A stretch of 64,000 nucleotides of DNA from Brachionus plicatilis (taxonomy: Eukaryota; Rotifera; Eurotatoria; Ploima; Brachionidae), in NCBI GenBank assembly GCA_010279815.1, contig QEOQ01000256.1, positions 952,269 to 1,016,268 on the forward strand. Reading direction: 5' to 3'. Below, piece after piece: positions 34,201-47,800 of the stretch (positions are counted from its first letter, which is position 1; each line of letters starts with the position of its first letter). The notes under the pieces are model-generated. The model worked only from the letters and a program-made list of their open reading frames with translations, was not told where the DNA came from and searched no databases. The translations under genes and the position numbers were made by a program.

Positions 34201-37200
34201 ATTTCGACCTGGGGATCTTGGAAGAGATTTAATATTTTGATATTTTTACATTAAATTTTTATTTTTTTTTAATTTTAAGTTTTGTTTTACTCAATTAATT
34301 TTATTTATTGACAAATAATTTGTACATTCAAGTGATGCAGGTTTTGGATCGTTATCTTGATGGAAAATAACTATATTCATATATTTGCATATACATATAT
34401 TTATATCTGTCGCCTATTATCTATTTACAATGTTCTCTTAAGATCTTAAAATATCTTGAAATCTTAATTAATTTAACTTATTAAACAATTACTGCGAATT
34501 TTGTAGATCCTTTAAATGAAATCCGATATATCTAACTTAATACTAAATTCATTAGTTCAACCTAAAAATTTAGGAAGCCATAAAGAATAAACTTTTTAAC
34601 AATTAATGATTTAAAATTTAAAATTGTGAATTTTTTTACTATTTCTTACCATTTCTTACAAGAACTATTTGATTTTTTCTGAAAAATTACCAAAATTTCC
34701 AACAAATAATGTAATAAATTAAAAGATTTTGTAAGTAATAATTGCAAAATGTTTTTGTTTAAAAAATAATTAAAATAATAAAAATTTATTAAAAATTAAC
34801 AAAAAAAAGAGCAAAAATTGATAATTTTTTGGCCGAAATTGAATTTACCGTGTCTTACAGATATTGATATAATTTTACCAAGTTTTACATAATCTTTAAT
34901 TAATTTAAATTAATTTAAATAATTTTAATGTAAAGTGCTTTACATGTTATGTTGATTTAAAGAATAAAAATATAAAAAAAAAAATTTTCTCAATCCATTG
35001 ATAAAATTGATTTTTGAAATTAAAATTTATAAACTGATTTTTTGGCATATTGAAGATGAAGATCAATTCAAAATATCATTTCAATTCAAAGAGTTTATCT
35101 TTAGATAACAAAATTAATCTTTAAATTTATCTAAATAATTTTAATGTAATATGATTTACATGCTATGTAGATTAAAAAAATTAAATAATTTAAAAAGATC
35201 TTTTCTAAATCCATTGATAAAATCGTTTTTAAAATTTAAATTTTTATAAATTGATTTTTTGTAGAGTTTATTTCGAAATTTTTTAATTCAAAAGTATTAG
35301 CACTCAAAATTAAAAAAAAACATTAAAAATGAATTTCAAATATTAAAATTCCAAATAAGTAATAAAATAGAAAGATCGATCTTTTCTACAAATATTTTTG
35401 GAATAATTTTTTTTTACTTTTTAAATCTTCATAACATGTAAAGCATTTTTACATTAAGATTATTTAAATTAATTCTTATATCTAATGATAAACCCTTTGA
35501 ATTGAAATGATATTTTAAATTGATCATAAACTTCAAGATGCTAATAAAATAGTATCAAAATAAGTATAAAAAATAACAAAATAAAAATACTATTACTTAA
35601 ATTTATCCAAACCAGATTTGTTTTAATTTCATAAAGTCCAAGTCAAATCAAGTCATCAGACTTGAGTTGAAATAGTTTTATTTTATTTTATTTTATTATA
35701 TTTTATTTTGTTTTAAAAAGTATTAAAATTCATGTGGCCGTCTAAATAACTACATGGAACCGAAAAAAATTCGAGTATTAATTTCGAATAAAGTTGGCTC
35801 ATTTTTGAAAGATGATAAAATAAACAATTCATTATTTTAGAGGATTAAAAATTGATTATAATGATAAATGATTCGGAAATATTGTAAAATTTGAGACACA
35901 CAAATTAAAAAAAAATATTTCTTGAAAAAATGTAAAAAATAGTTTTTTTATTTAGCTATATTTTATACTACTTTTGATAATTTTTTATTGAATTTACGCA
36001 AAATATGGTTTAAATAAAAATTATTGGTAACATAGAAATCGATTAGCGGAAAAAAACTAAATGTTTGATTGAAAATTTAATTAGTGGTTGTGTTATTAAA
36101 TTAGTAGAATAATTTACTATTTTTATGGTATTTCTTCCAATTTTTGTGGTTTGATAATATTTTCGCTTGATGTTAATAAATTAATTTTTATGAATTGTTT
36201 CATTTTTTGATAAAATTAAATTTAAATTCAAAACAATTAAATTAAAAAAGGTGATTTTTCAAGTAAAATTTAAGAAAAGAGACAAAAAAATGTTATTAAT
36301 TTCAGTATTTAATTTTTTTGTTTGAATTTTTTTTAAACCAATTTGTTTCAATAGGCTTGATTTGTTACTTCATAAACCACCATGGACGCTTACTACATTG
36401 ATAGTGTCATTAAATAAGTGAATAACTTTTTTTATTTAAATAAAATTTTTTTAAAAACTAAATTTTAGAGTTTTCAATGCATTGTTTGGTTTTACAGATT
36501 CTTCGAAAAGCTACGCATACAAACAAACATTTTCAGAATTAAAAGCATCAATTGAAGATTACAATAAAATTATTATGTCAAATCAAAACAATTACTTGGA
36601 ACTAATATCATGTTCTCTTAAAATGTCGGAAAATCTACTCACTTTTATAAAGAATTTTGAAAATTATAGGTATTTTTATCATTTAAAAATAAAAAATATT
36701 AAAGTATTCTTCAGTTTAGATGAGAAATTAAGTTGTCTGGTCACAATTTTGGAAAAAAATCACTTCATAGGATACAATATTTGCCAAACTCTCAAATATG
36801 GTGACATGCTGCTAACCCATTTTGAAAATGAAGAAGAATCAAGTTGTTCCGAGAACTTAAAATATATCGAAGTAATATGGGATAAATTTCGAAGTTTGAG
36901 CTTGTTGACCATTGATTCTTTTCAAAATGCGGACTCAAAAAAAATCATTCAAACTGATGTTTTCTTCAGTATTCAGTATTCTATCACCCATGAATCAATT
37001 GGAGATTTAAATCAATTTTATGAAAGTTGTTTGAATGATTGTACGAAAAAAAATTTAAGACGCTTTTCGAAAGCAATTTATGTTCTATACAAAATTCTCC
37101 AACTGAACAAAGATTCTAATATCGAGCTGCAAACAAATATTGAGCTAGATGAATGCAAACAAATTTTATCTACTGTAAAGAGTTTTTTTACTAATTTGGA

Positions 37201-37225
37201 TTTAAGGTTTGATTCTTTAGTCTAA
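31206..37225 (+). CDS. SWT1: SWT1-like PIN-domain RNA endonuclease with N-terminal WW domain
   Basis: Seven exons deduced: 31206-31457, 31570-31923, 31974-32055, 32106-32335, 32375-32469, 36355-36417, 36469-37225; all phases agree, giving 610 residues. ATG31206 opens MDEEFKNLLKNWKQCFSQ. A WW-like segment (W12...HYYFNPKTGESLW) covers residues ~10-40. The PIN domain spans ~119-245: FILILDTNIF (Asp124), VPWVVVQELDNLK (Glu157), SLKTNDDKIL (Asp216/217), ILVTNDINL (Asp241), the acidic residues expected of an active metal-dependent RNase. The C-terminal ~340-610 is helical; it starts with MEMIKAYDDLW, as in SWT1 orthologues. SWT1 is linked to TREX and nuclear-pore mRNP quality control in yeast. Introns are 39-112 bp except a 3.9 kb one full of repeats. 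Within exon 7, 36669-36713 (GTATTT...TTCAG, 45 bp, in frame) may be another tiny intron. Exons are AT-rich like the genome. Confidence 0.88.
33785..34905. mobile_element. ~1.1 kb inverted-repeat element in SWT1 intron 5
   Basis: 33815-33912 is mirrored at about 34798-34895: TCAATATCTGTAAGACACGG, TAAATTCGATTTCGGCCAAA and TTTTGCTCTTTTTTT on the left; AAAAAAGAGCAAAA, TTTGGCCGAAATTGAATTTA and CCGTGTCTTACAGATATTGA on the right. TTACGTAA-type motifs occur near the tips. The interior has no ORF. Confidence 0.7.
34895..35541. mobile_element. Inverted-repeat element family P, copy 2 plus an extra arm
   Basis: 35045-35541 is a complete copy: it starts GCATATTGAAGATG and ends CTTCAAGATGC. AATATCATTTCAATTCAAAG and its mirror TTTGAATTGAAATGATATTT sit in the two arms. 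An additional left arm (TTTAAATAATTTTAATGTAA, CTCAATCCATTGATAAAAT) precedes it at 34905-35040, giving a three-arm arrangement. Related to 1-504. Confidence 0.75.
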
Positions 37226-37379
37226 TTTAGGAATATAAACAAATAAAGATTAACCAAATGATTTTGCGTTAATAGAATTATTTTAAGAATTTTTTTAGGA
37301 TCTACAAAAAAGTAATCAAATTTTTTTTTTAAAGGGAAAGGATGATTAATGTTTTTTGGCAGTTCAAAGAATTCGAAAA

Positions 37380-38090
37380 TCGCTTCAGTATGATTAATCA
37401 TGACGATTTTCTGAGCATTGTACAATTTGAAAAATAACATTTTTTTAAGTATTTAAATTTTTTTTTTGTTGTTGTTGATGTCTTAAGAGAGCTAAGCCGC
37501 TTTATTTTGAAATTGTTTTTTTTTTATTCCAAAATTTTAATAAAAATATTAAAGTTAAAATATTTAAATCTTAAATTAATCGTAAACCAATTCGTAATTG
37601 ACTTGTAAATTAATTTTTAAATAAGTTTTATGTTTTAATTTAAAGGACTGGAATAAAAATAATAATTTGTTTAAATTATGAGCTCAAATGCAGCATAAAA
37701 AGTACCGGAAAAATTTCAAAAATCAAATGTAAGTTTTAACATGCAGAATTTTAAAAGTTCTGGTCAATAAATTTATAATTTCTCATTTTATAACCTTTAG
37801 GGTAAGAGGTTTCTTTTAATCTGTTAAATTATTATTTTAAATTTGGAACCTCCATCGTGAAACGCTTTTCTGGGTATTGTACAATTTGAAAAATAAAATC
37901 TTTTTAAGTATTTAGATTTTTTTATGAGCTTATCCGTTTTCTATTGAAGTTACTTTATTATTTCTAAAATTTTAATAAAAATTAAATCTTGAACCCGTCC
38001 AAACTGACTTTTAAATTAATTTTTAAAAAAGCTAAAAATGAAGATTACATCACTAGATTTTAAAGGAAGCTTAAACTTAATAATGATTGT
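37380..38090. repeat. Local diverged duplication downstream of SWT1
   Basis: 37403-37460 and 37868-37922 share ATTGTACAATTTGAAAAATA and TTTTTAAGTATTTA. Later parts (TAATAAAAAT..TTAAATCTT, TTAAATTAATTTTTAAA) also correspond. A third weak copy (TTTATAATTTGAAAAATAAA) is at about 38228. No gene; the antisense 72-codon frame at 37222-37440 looks incidental. Confidence 0.5.
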
Positions 38091-38886
38091 TTTTTTTAGA
38101 TTACATAATTTCTAATTTTTTGAATACTTCTAATGCTTTTAATCTAATCAATTAATTATCTGCTTTTGAACTAAAAAATCAGTAAGAAAAAGTTTAATGC
38201 ATAAATCTATCTCTGGTACTTTTTTGTTGTTTATAATTTGAAAAATAAATTATTTTTTCTAGAATTTAGTAAAATCAATCATATCATTGAGGCTTTAGCC
38301 TTAATTTGTTGGATTTCAAGTCTAAAGATCAGTGTTTAATTTTTTACGGCAATTAATCGCTTCTAAAATTATATTTTTAAAATTAATTGTACATTGCCTT
38401 AAATAAAAATTTAATAGAAAATATAAAATTCTTTCTAGGCGAAAATTAAAGATTAACAGTTTAAAAAAAAATATTCCGGGATGCATCTGAAATATTAATT
38501 TTGATTTTACTAAATTATTATCTATTGAACCTGCCAATTATCTAAATTTTCTTCGAAAAGTAAAGAAGTTAATTCACAACGATAATTTTGTTTTCCCTAT
38601 TCATTAGGAATTTTTTTGTCAATGAAATTTTTTAATATTTTCAAATAGTTTTTTTTTCAAAAGTCTTGGAGTAAATTGGTTTAAATAAAATAAAAAATAA
38701 TTAGATTCTAATACAAAATTTGAAATAATTTCAGAAATGGTTTAATGATTTTTTTATTTAGATTTTTTTTTATTAAAGATAGCAATTGGTTATCTTTTAA
38801 AAGAAATTTTATAAATATTTTTATTTTATTATCTAATTTACTAAATTTTTTTAAAATTTTGTAGAATTTTCTGATCCCCGCAAGCA

Positions 38887-41800
38887 ATGGCAGATTTTTC
38901 GGGTCTAGCGTTGAATTCCATGATTCAAATGCACAACCAGGATACAAACACAAACACAAAAGGAGCCAAGACACGCAAAAAATCGTTTGACATCCCTGAT
39001 GGTTCCAATCCAAAAATTAGTTCCAAACTTCTCAAAATTCTCAAAGACAACCAGGAAGAGTTCAGCAAGGATGTAAACGATCAGCCAGATTTGAATCAAA
39101 TCGAGCCAGTTCCCAGCTCTTGCGAAATGAAATATTCAAGTGTAAGTTAACTGTAATTATTTTATCAGATTTTTTTATCCAAAAATATTCAGAACATAAT
39201 CAGTTTAAAGCTCAGCATCATTTAGGCTCCAAATCTGTTCTATTGCATAATAACTTGGCTTAAGACGAACACGAATTTTTTAATATCTAATGTAAAATAA
39301 TCTCAAAAGATACATTAGAATATTTGAACTTTTTCTTAGAATAGGACCGATTATTTCTGTTAGTTGTTTATACGAATTATAATTTGAAATTCAATATAAA
39401 CAGCTTAACTCGTTTGGAAGTCTTAGAAATAATAAGCAAAAATGCCATCGTTTAACAACCAGTCATCACCTGAAAATTTATTATTTAAAAATCAGGAACA
39501 AGAATTTCCTGATAGCTATCAAAATTATCCAGACCAAAAAGTAGCGGGTTTAGAGCTCAAATCAAAATCGATGGCCTCTGCACTAAATAAATTTAGTCGA
39601 AGTTCTCAGAATAGTACTGTAACAAAAATAGTAAAAATTATTTTTTTCATTTACCAAATGGTTATCTAGACAAATTGGAAAGTCTCACAAGTCAAATTAG
39701 ATCATTTTCAAGTCAAGTTGGTTAAAACTTTTTTATTTTTTAATTCAGTCTTTTTTGCTAAAAATCGATTAGCCGAGTTTAAAAAAAGATTTTTAATAAT
39801 TAATTAATTAATAATTTGTTCAAAAGGTTAAATTATCATTTAAGCTATCGAGAAAGTTTTGAACAAAAATCAAGTCTAAGTTTTAAATTGGGAGAGTTGT
39901 TGGGTTTTCAGAACATCCAAAATTTTTACAATTTGGTCAATAAAAATCATAATTTCTGATTTAAAAACCTTAAAATATTTAATTTTTATTGAATTTTTTT
40001 AGTTTTTTTAAACATATTTTCAACTTGAAATTTTTAATTTTTTTACATTTTATTTCATATTTTTTCACTGAAATAATGTTTAAAAATGTAAAAAAATTTA
40101 ATATTTTTAATGTAAGTTATAAACAAAATACTTATTGGTCTGATTTGTTTGATTCTAAAATTCAAGATGGCATAACATTTTTTGTTATTTAAATTGTAAT
40201 CTCCTGTATATCTAATTGTATAGAGGCGTTTCTGACAATAAATGAAAGTTTTTTTTATTATAAAGTATTTTATTAGTATTTTCTTAAAATAATTAAAATC
40301 TTTTCAATATTCCTTTCATTTTTTTAGTGGACAATTTTTTTATAGATTTTGGCGATTTTTGATAAAGATTTAATAAATGTTATTCGAAAATTAGGTTAGA
40401 AGATTTTTGATTTGTTTTTATTTGTAAATACCTTTAGACCTTTTGAAAACATCTTGTTTTTTGATCCTAAACTCAAAGATGCGAATCTATTCATAAGTAA
40501 CAGAATTTAGTGAAAATTTAATTTTATTTCAAAAAACTACATTTTTTTAAAGTTTATAACTCTATTTTGTGTAAAATTATGTAAAAAATTTAAATTTTAA
40601 GTTGAAAAAATGTCAAAAAAACCAAAAAAATTCAATAAAAATTAAATTTTTGTTCGAAAAATTCGACTTTTTTGGCCGTCAGCATTTTTGATAAGTTTTA
40701 CTTGAAATAACGTAACATTGCGTAATTTTCCTTCATTTTACGTAAGCTAACATTTATTACATCCTTCTTTTGATGTAATTTTATGTAATCTTTCATTTTT
40801 TGATGTAAAATTACGTAAAATGATGTAATATTACCCGTTCTGCGGTAAAAATAAAACACTGTATATTTAATGAAAAAAAAATTAAAAATTAATTTTTTTA
40901 ATTTAAATTTTATTTTAGTGATTTTCCTTACTGACCAAATGTCTGTCTTACTTTCTTTATTATCCACTTACACTTAAAGGTAAACTATGACATATCTAAA
41001 TTCAGGACCCTATTAAAATTTATATGTATAATGTTAAATTTGGTTTAAATTTTTGTGTTTGAAATACAAAATGTATCTATCACATATTGAATAACTAAAA
41101 AAAATTATTTAGTCTAATCAAACAAGATTTAGTGTAAAAAATAATACACTTTTTAAAATAAACTAAATGAGAATCTCAAGTCTCACTTAATTAATTTAAT
41201 CTAATTTAATTCTTGGTATTTCAGAACTTGAATAATCAATTAAATATTACAATTATTTCTCCAGTATCGTCATCATTTTTTAGAAAACATTTAAAAAATG
41301 CATTCTTGTGACGATCGTAGTCCGATTCCATTTAATTTATATTTTCAGGAAAATAAAAATTTAAATATTTTATATTTAAATTATTTTTATTTTTAAAGAA
41401 AATTTTAAATTATGACAAGACTGAATTTTTTTTCCAATAATTCTAAGACTAAATAATTTATATTCCTTATTCAATGTGACATATCCAATGTTGAAACAAC
41501 ATTGAAAAAGTGCGATTTTTCAAAAATTTTTTTCAGTTTCAAATAAAAAAATAATTTAAGGTTAACATTGCAAGCATTTTCATATTTGAAATAAAACTCT
41601 TTAGTGAAATATGAATAGTTTAACTTTTATTTGGATATTTGAAAAAATATTAAAAATTATTTTTTTTAACTTTTCAAGTGTGAGACTTTATGTAATGATT
41701 TTTTTATCTATCTTATTTTTTAATATTACATTTAGTTTTTTTCTAAATAGATGAAAAATATCAAAATAGGTGAACAATTTTGAGATAAGGTGAACAAATA

Positions 41801-44800
41801 GGTCACAAAACCAAGAATTGTTCCACTTATAGATGAAACATAGTTCACCTAACCGACTAGACCCGAAAAACTTGTTTTTTTCAAAATTTATTGAAAAAAA
41901 AAATTTCAGGCTGGCAATTTTAACTTAACTAAATTATTTTTAATTTGAAAATGAAAAAAAAATATTTGAAACATCGCACTTTTTCAATGTTATTTCAACA
42001 TTTAATACATTTTGTAGTTAAAACACAAAAAATTAAATCATTAGTGGCTGCATTTATAAATAATTTTTAATTTTAAAAATTTACGTTTTGTTCACAAGTT
42101 AAAATTTATCGAAATTATTAAAAAAAAAGAAATTATTTTTTTTAATTTTACCCAAAAATTTCCAAATTTCACGTCAATTTTAGTAAAAAAATAAAACCTA
42201 ATCATTACTGTAGGATACCAATTATTACAAAAATTTGTTATCTTAAAATTTAATTTAAAAGATTTTTTATGTCAAAGTAAAATGACCCTTGTTAAAAAAT
42301 GCCTATTATGCAACATCCTCTACTCAAACTGTGGAATATAAATTCGGCTAATTTATTTTTTTTTATTTTAAAAAAATAACTGTATGAAAAAAAAGTAGCC
42401 AAATTTAATTATAGATTTAGCTTTTTTTGAGATAAATATCTCAGCAGAAATTTTTATACCAAACCAATTTAAAATGGCTTATCATATTTTATAATAAATA
42501 ATTTTGTAAATTCCCAACAAATTTAATAAAAAACAAATAAATCTTTTGAACCAATAATAGATTTATTTAATCAAACAAAAAATAGTTTAGGAGGACAAAA
42601 AACTGCAAGGTTGAGTAAACTTATTAATTAATAAAAAATTTTTTTGTTAACATTTACCAAAAAATTTATTTAATAAAAAAAATAGTGATTGAAATAAAAT
42701 TTTTTTGTGCAATCGTTCGTACAATAACAACCTTTTTTCTTTTTCATTAAAGCTTTGCATTTTACATATAAATTATTAGCACTTTCAGCATTTTCTGAGA
42801 ATTAGCTCTTTTAGACGGGATTTTTAAATCTTTGTTATAACTTACCATTTCTTAAAAAAAATTAAATATTAAAAAATATTAGAAAAATTTTTACAAAATA
42901 CTTACTCAATCTTTATGATCAAGCAGTTATATGACAAAATTATAAATTCTTTAACCAAAACCAGCAAGTGCATGTGTTAAGTTTCCAATTATTGAGTTAA
43001 CATAAGAAATTTTTTTTTCGAAACTATCGACGGTTTGATTTCTAGAATTTTTAAATTATGTTTAGCATCATCACGTGAAAAACTTGAATTTTGTCTACTT
43101 TTAACTAAATAAACATCTTGCCCTTTCATTTGATTTAGATAAGTCCATTTTTTGTTAAATAGATAAATAAAATAAAATATTTAATAAGATACATATTTCA
43201 TATTTTTATAGACTTAAAAAAGTTAGGTGTCAATTTTGATTAATCATAAAATTAATTGTCATTTAATGAAAATATTATTTTTATTTATTTTTTATTGAAG
43301 AATTGAACATTTCATTTTTATTTAATAAAAGTGTGTAGCCAATATTAAATTTGTTGGGTTTAATACAAAATTTGCTGGGTTGAATATTGAGAGCCATTTC
43401 TTATTTACATGTTTATCTTTGATAAAAATTAAATGTCTTTGTGAATTTTAGGACTTAGATGCAAAAATATTAAAAAAAAATTAATTTTTTTCGGCAATGG
43501 AAAACTTAGTACATTTATTTAAAAAAATATACACCAAACAATGGTTAAAATAAATTAGATATTTTTTTTTTATATTTTTAAACTCTTTTAAATTTCAACT
43601 TCGAATTGCAAAAAAAACTATCTCAATCACAATTTATTTCAATTTTTTGCACTAAGATTTCACATTGCCTTTTATTCTAAGATTTGTCTTGTAAATTGTA
43701 TGACCTGATTCATTCAATATATCATCTGATTCCAGACAATGCTAAAAAATTCTAAAAAATTTTTTCATTTTTTTTTGTTCTAAAATTCACAATTCAATTT
43801 AAAATGACTTTTTTGACTTGAACAAAAATTTGCTTTTTTTCAGAGTTGTTTAAAAGTCACAAGTCTCAAGTCAAGTCCAAGTTGGGACTTTTTTTTTTAA
43901 GATGAATATCATGACTAGAAAATTCTTAAAGTATTTTAAAATAATAAATTGTGTTAATCTTGATGATTCGAAGTTCCGAGGTCCTAAAGCCAATTCTCAA
44001 TTACTGTCAAAGCATTTTTTCCAGTCCGGACTTGGATTTTATCTTGGGACTTTTAAACAACTCTGCTTTTTTTTATAAAAAATCCTTTTGTGTAGATACC
44101 AATTTTACAAACACTTTTTTATTTTTGTTCATTTTCAGAAAGATGTCAATTCGTTGCCGGAAAAACTATTGCTTCACATATTCTCATTTCTGAATCATCA
44201 TGAGATAATAAAATGTGCATTGGTGTGCAAACATTGGCGTAATCTAAGTCAAAATCCCAAATTGTGGCGTGCTTTAAAATTACGGCCCGAATACAAGGAT
44301 TCAATTTATATACGAAACATCGATCACTTTTTGTATTTAATTAGCCACCGGTTTAACACTCATCTAGAATACATTGAACTACCGATTGATTATATAACGT
44401 CGAGTTTTTTTCACGAACTCGCCAACAAATGTACCAACTTAAAATATTTGACTCTTGATTTCAGTGCTGCAATGCAACTGCAAGATTTCAATGACTTGAA
44501 TTCATTTCCGTGTAACTTAAAAATGATGACAATTTGTCTGTCGGAAGTTATTTTTTTGGAAGGCTTTATGAGACGAATATATTCATTTTTATCTTCACTA
44601 GAAATTTTACACTTGATTGGTAAGTTGTTTTCATCATCTTTTCTAAATAAAATAGACCAACTTTAGTCATGACAAATACGGCAAATTGAAGTTTCAGATC
44701 AAATTTTAAGATCAAAAGGATCATTTAAAATTTTAAAACTTAAATAATCTAATGATTTTAATAATTTCTAAGAAATAAATAGTAAACATTACTAGACATG

Positions 44801-47800
44801 TTATGTCTAAAAATGGTTCATTATCAAATTAACATCAAAATGAATGATCTCTTATTTATTTAACAAAAACTATCAATAATTTAAATAATTCAGGTTAAGT
44901 TAATTCACAAATTCAAATTTAAAACTTTTATATCTATTCATTCAAACTAAAATAATTTTATTTTTCTACTTCAATAAATTTTAAATTTTAAAACAGTTAA
45001 TTTTTTTGTCTTTAAAAGTAAGTTTTCACTAAAATCAATTAAAATATTTAATCCTATTATAGTTTAATAAAAAGGGACATTTTAAAATTTTAAATATGAA
45101 AATAAACTTGACATGATATGTCAAGTAATTGCTTTTGAAAAAATTCATTTTTTCTCTATTATTAAAAAAAATATTACAATTTATATTTTGATCTTTTGAT
45201 CTTGATCTCAAACTTCAATTTGCCACAAATACAATTACGGAGGCATTCGGAGGGTCTTTTCTAGGGCATTGTGAATTTTGGTACAAAAACAAAAACAAAT
45301 TATTAAAAATGCCAAAGCTTAAGTTCTGACGGACTAAAACATGTTCTGTAAATTGTAGCAACTGATACATCTTTTGTACCACCAATATGCTGATTCTGCA
45401 AAACTCTGCAAAATTCAGAACAATGTTCCTATCTTTATTTAAATTTTTAACTATATTTTTTGTAAAAATTTTCTATTTATCTTTCCCTAATGTTCTTTTT
45501 ACTTTCAATTTTTCTTAATCAAGAAAAAAAAAGAAAAAAAAAAGNNNNNNNNNNNNNNNNNNNNNNNNNNNNNNNNNNNNNNNNNNNNNNNNNNNNNNNN
45601 NNNNNNNNNNNNNNNNNNNNNNNNNNNNNNNNNNNNNNNNNNNNNNNNNNNNNNNNNNNNNNNNNNNNNNNNNNNTCTACTTAATCACATCTTTCTGCAT
45701 AATCTCTCGTATTCGTCTTGTACCTCAGTTTCGTCTCTGTAACTTTCATTGTAGTTCCTTAATTTATCTCTCGATTTTTGCGCAATTAGCTACCATAGAT
45801 GGCTTCCGAGTAAGCCATCTCCGCAAGCTCGCTTGCTGTAGCTTTTTATTATTATTATTATTATAATGTGAATTTTAGTACAAAAAACAGAAACAAAATT
45901 TAAAAAACGCCAGAACTCATATCTGGACCGACCAAAACATGTTCTGTAAATTGTAGCAACTGATACATCCTTTGTACCACCACTTAAAGTTGATTTGGAT
46001 TTTTAATATAATATAATATCCCAAATTCAAAATTTTCTGAGTTCTGCAAATTTTTGCAGAATCAGCATATTGGTGGTATAAAGGATCCATCATTTGCTAC
46101 AATTTACAGAACATGTTTAGGTCCTTTAGAACATAAGCTTTAGCACTTTTAATATTTTGCTTTTGTTTTTTGTACCAAATTTCACAATGCCCTTTTCTAG
46201 CACTAATTAATTTTTAAATAGTCAGTAAATTTCTTATCTTTAAGATTTTTAATTTAATTTAATTTAACAATTATAAGATATTTGGTAACCTAGTCTAACC
46301 GGGTGATCATATTTTTTTTATTGATTATTTCGCACCCATTTTTTTCCAAAAACTTCAAAAATGGTCACCCAATTTTCCCGAAATTTTTGAATAACCCCTC
46401 TAACTCAGTGGTTAATTATGTGAGGCCCAAAAGGGTCAAAAGGGTTAACCCGGTTACCCCTAAAATTGTACATAATTGCCCAGAAATTTAACCTCAAAAA
46501 CAGAATTTTAACCCTTTTAACTCATTTGACTTATTAAGGAAGAAAATTTTTGAATTTTCTAATAAAATTATTTAATTCATTTAATTTAATTTATTCGAAA
46601 CAACAAGAGTGAGTTTTAAACAAGTCTAAAAAAAGGAAGATTTAATCTTTACAATCATCACATAAAAATTCTTTTTTTGTTTTTTTTTTAAATTCTTTTG
46701 GCAAACAACTAAAACAAACCCAATTTGAGCACTCTTCACAAGATAACCATTTTGACGTGTTCTCTTTCTCTTCAGTCATCTTTGTTTCACATGAGCTACA
46801 CAATATTTCAGATTCTGATAAGTTATCATTTTCATCTGGTGTTAATTTGCTTTCAAAAAGCTTTCGTGGTCGTCCTGTTCCTCTTCCAGTTCCGAACTGT
46901 CCAAAAACGCCAAAAAACTTTTTTGGCTTTTTTGGCGTTTTTGGCCTCTTCTTCTTCTTTAAGACACTCAGCAAAATTTCTATTATTAATTCTTACTATT
47001 TTAGTTTTCACTTCACTTGTTTCTTTCAGTAAATACCGCTTCAAAGATACTTCGACAGCTTCTTTAATGGCTGTCGTAGTAGGCGTAGAGGAAGATGCTT
47101 GTGATGGTCCTTTAATTAAAGAAAATAATTTTACAATTTTTTAATTATTAAAAAATAAGGTCACTGCATTTTTATAGTCTTATTCGGTTAAATGGATTAT
47201 TATTTGGAATAATTGGGTGATTTTTCGGACCAATGTTAAATATATTTAACATTTTAAGCCCCAAAAATAACTCCATTAGATGAAGCCCTAAGGACATAAC
47301 CTAAAATTCTGAAAAAATTCTTTTAGATACTTTAACCTGTGCTGAATCTAACGTGCCAAATACGTGAGAGCTTAAGTATTAATTAGGACCTTAAAACACC
47401 AAATTACTTAATCGAGAGTTTTTCACCTTGTTAGTCGTAGTCGAACTTTAAGAGAAAAAAAAAGCATGTTACGAATTTTTTTAAAAATATATCACACATA
47501 TCATTCGATTCCTCTCTTCGAGTTCTATATACTAAAATATTTTTTTAGAAAATAGCTTTAAAAATGGAGGAGATATTGGGGGTTTTCAAATTCGGTCTCA
47601 CTTTTAACCCATAACCCCTTTAGACTAGATAACCATTTATTTTTATTATTTATTTTCAATTTTGGCCATGATAAAAATTTTAAATAAATTTTAAAAGAAC
47701 AATTAAATATTTATCTGTAACAATCATTAGCAAAAATACAAAAAATAATTTATTTTGTTCTTTTTCACTTGCCTTGTTGCGGCAATTGGTTTGATATATA

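Larger units (their letters stand above)
45265..46191. mobile_element. MULE-like MITE, family M, composite copy with internal LINE end and gap
   Basis: Ends GGCATTGTGAATTTTGG and TTCACAATGCC. A perfect 9-bp duplication CTTTTCTAG flanks it (45256-45264, 46192-46200). It is longer than copy 1 because a left part (45265-45425) is followed by unrelated sequence, an N gap and a LINE 3' end. A full-length palindromic copy then restarts at about 45863. Arms carry CATGTTCTGTAAATTGTAGC and ACTGATACATC. Confidence 0.8.

Noticed and set aside
37222..37440. 72-codon minus frame after SWT1
   Set aside because: Part of it looks coding-like (KIVMINHTEAIFEFFELP) but it lies in a local duplicated repeat whose other copy is not open.
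38708..39099. Minus-strand frames over the first F-box gene exon
   Set aside because: Antisense shadows of 38887-39141.
45490..45684. Open frame across an N run
   Set aside because: Made only of untranslated N positions; the same applies to 57295-57699.
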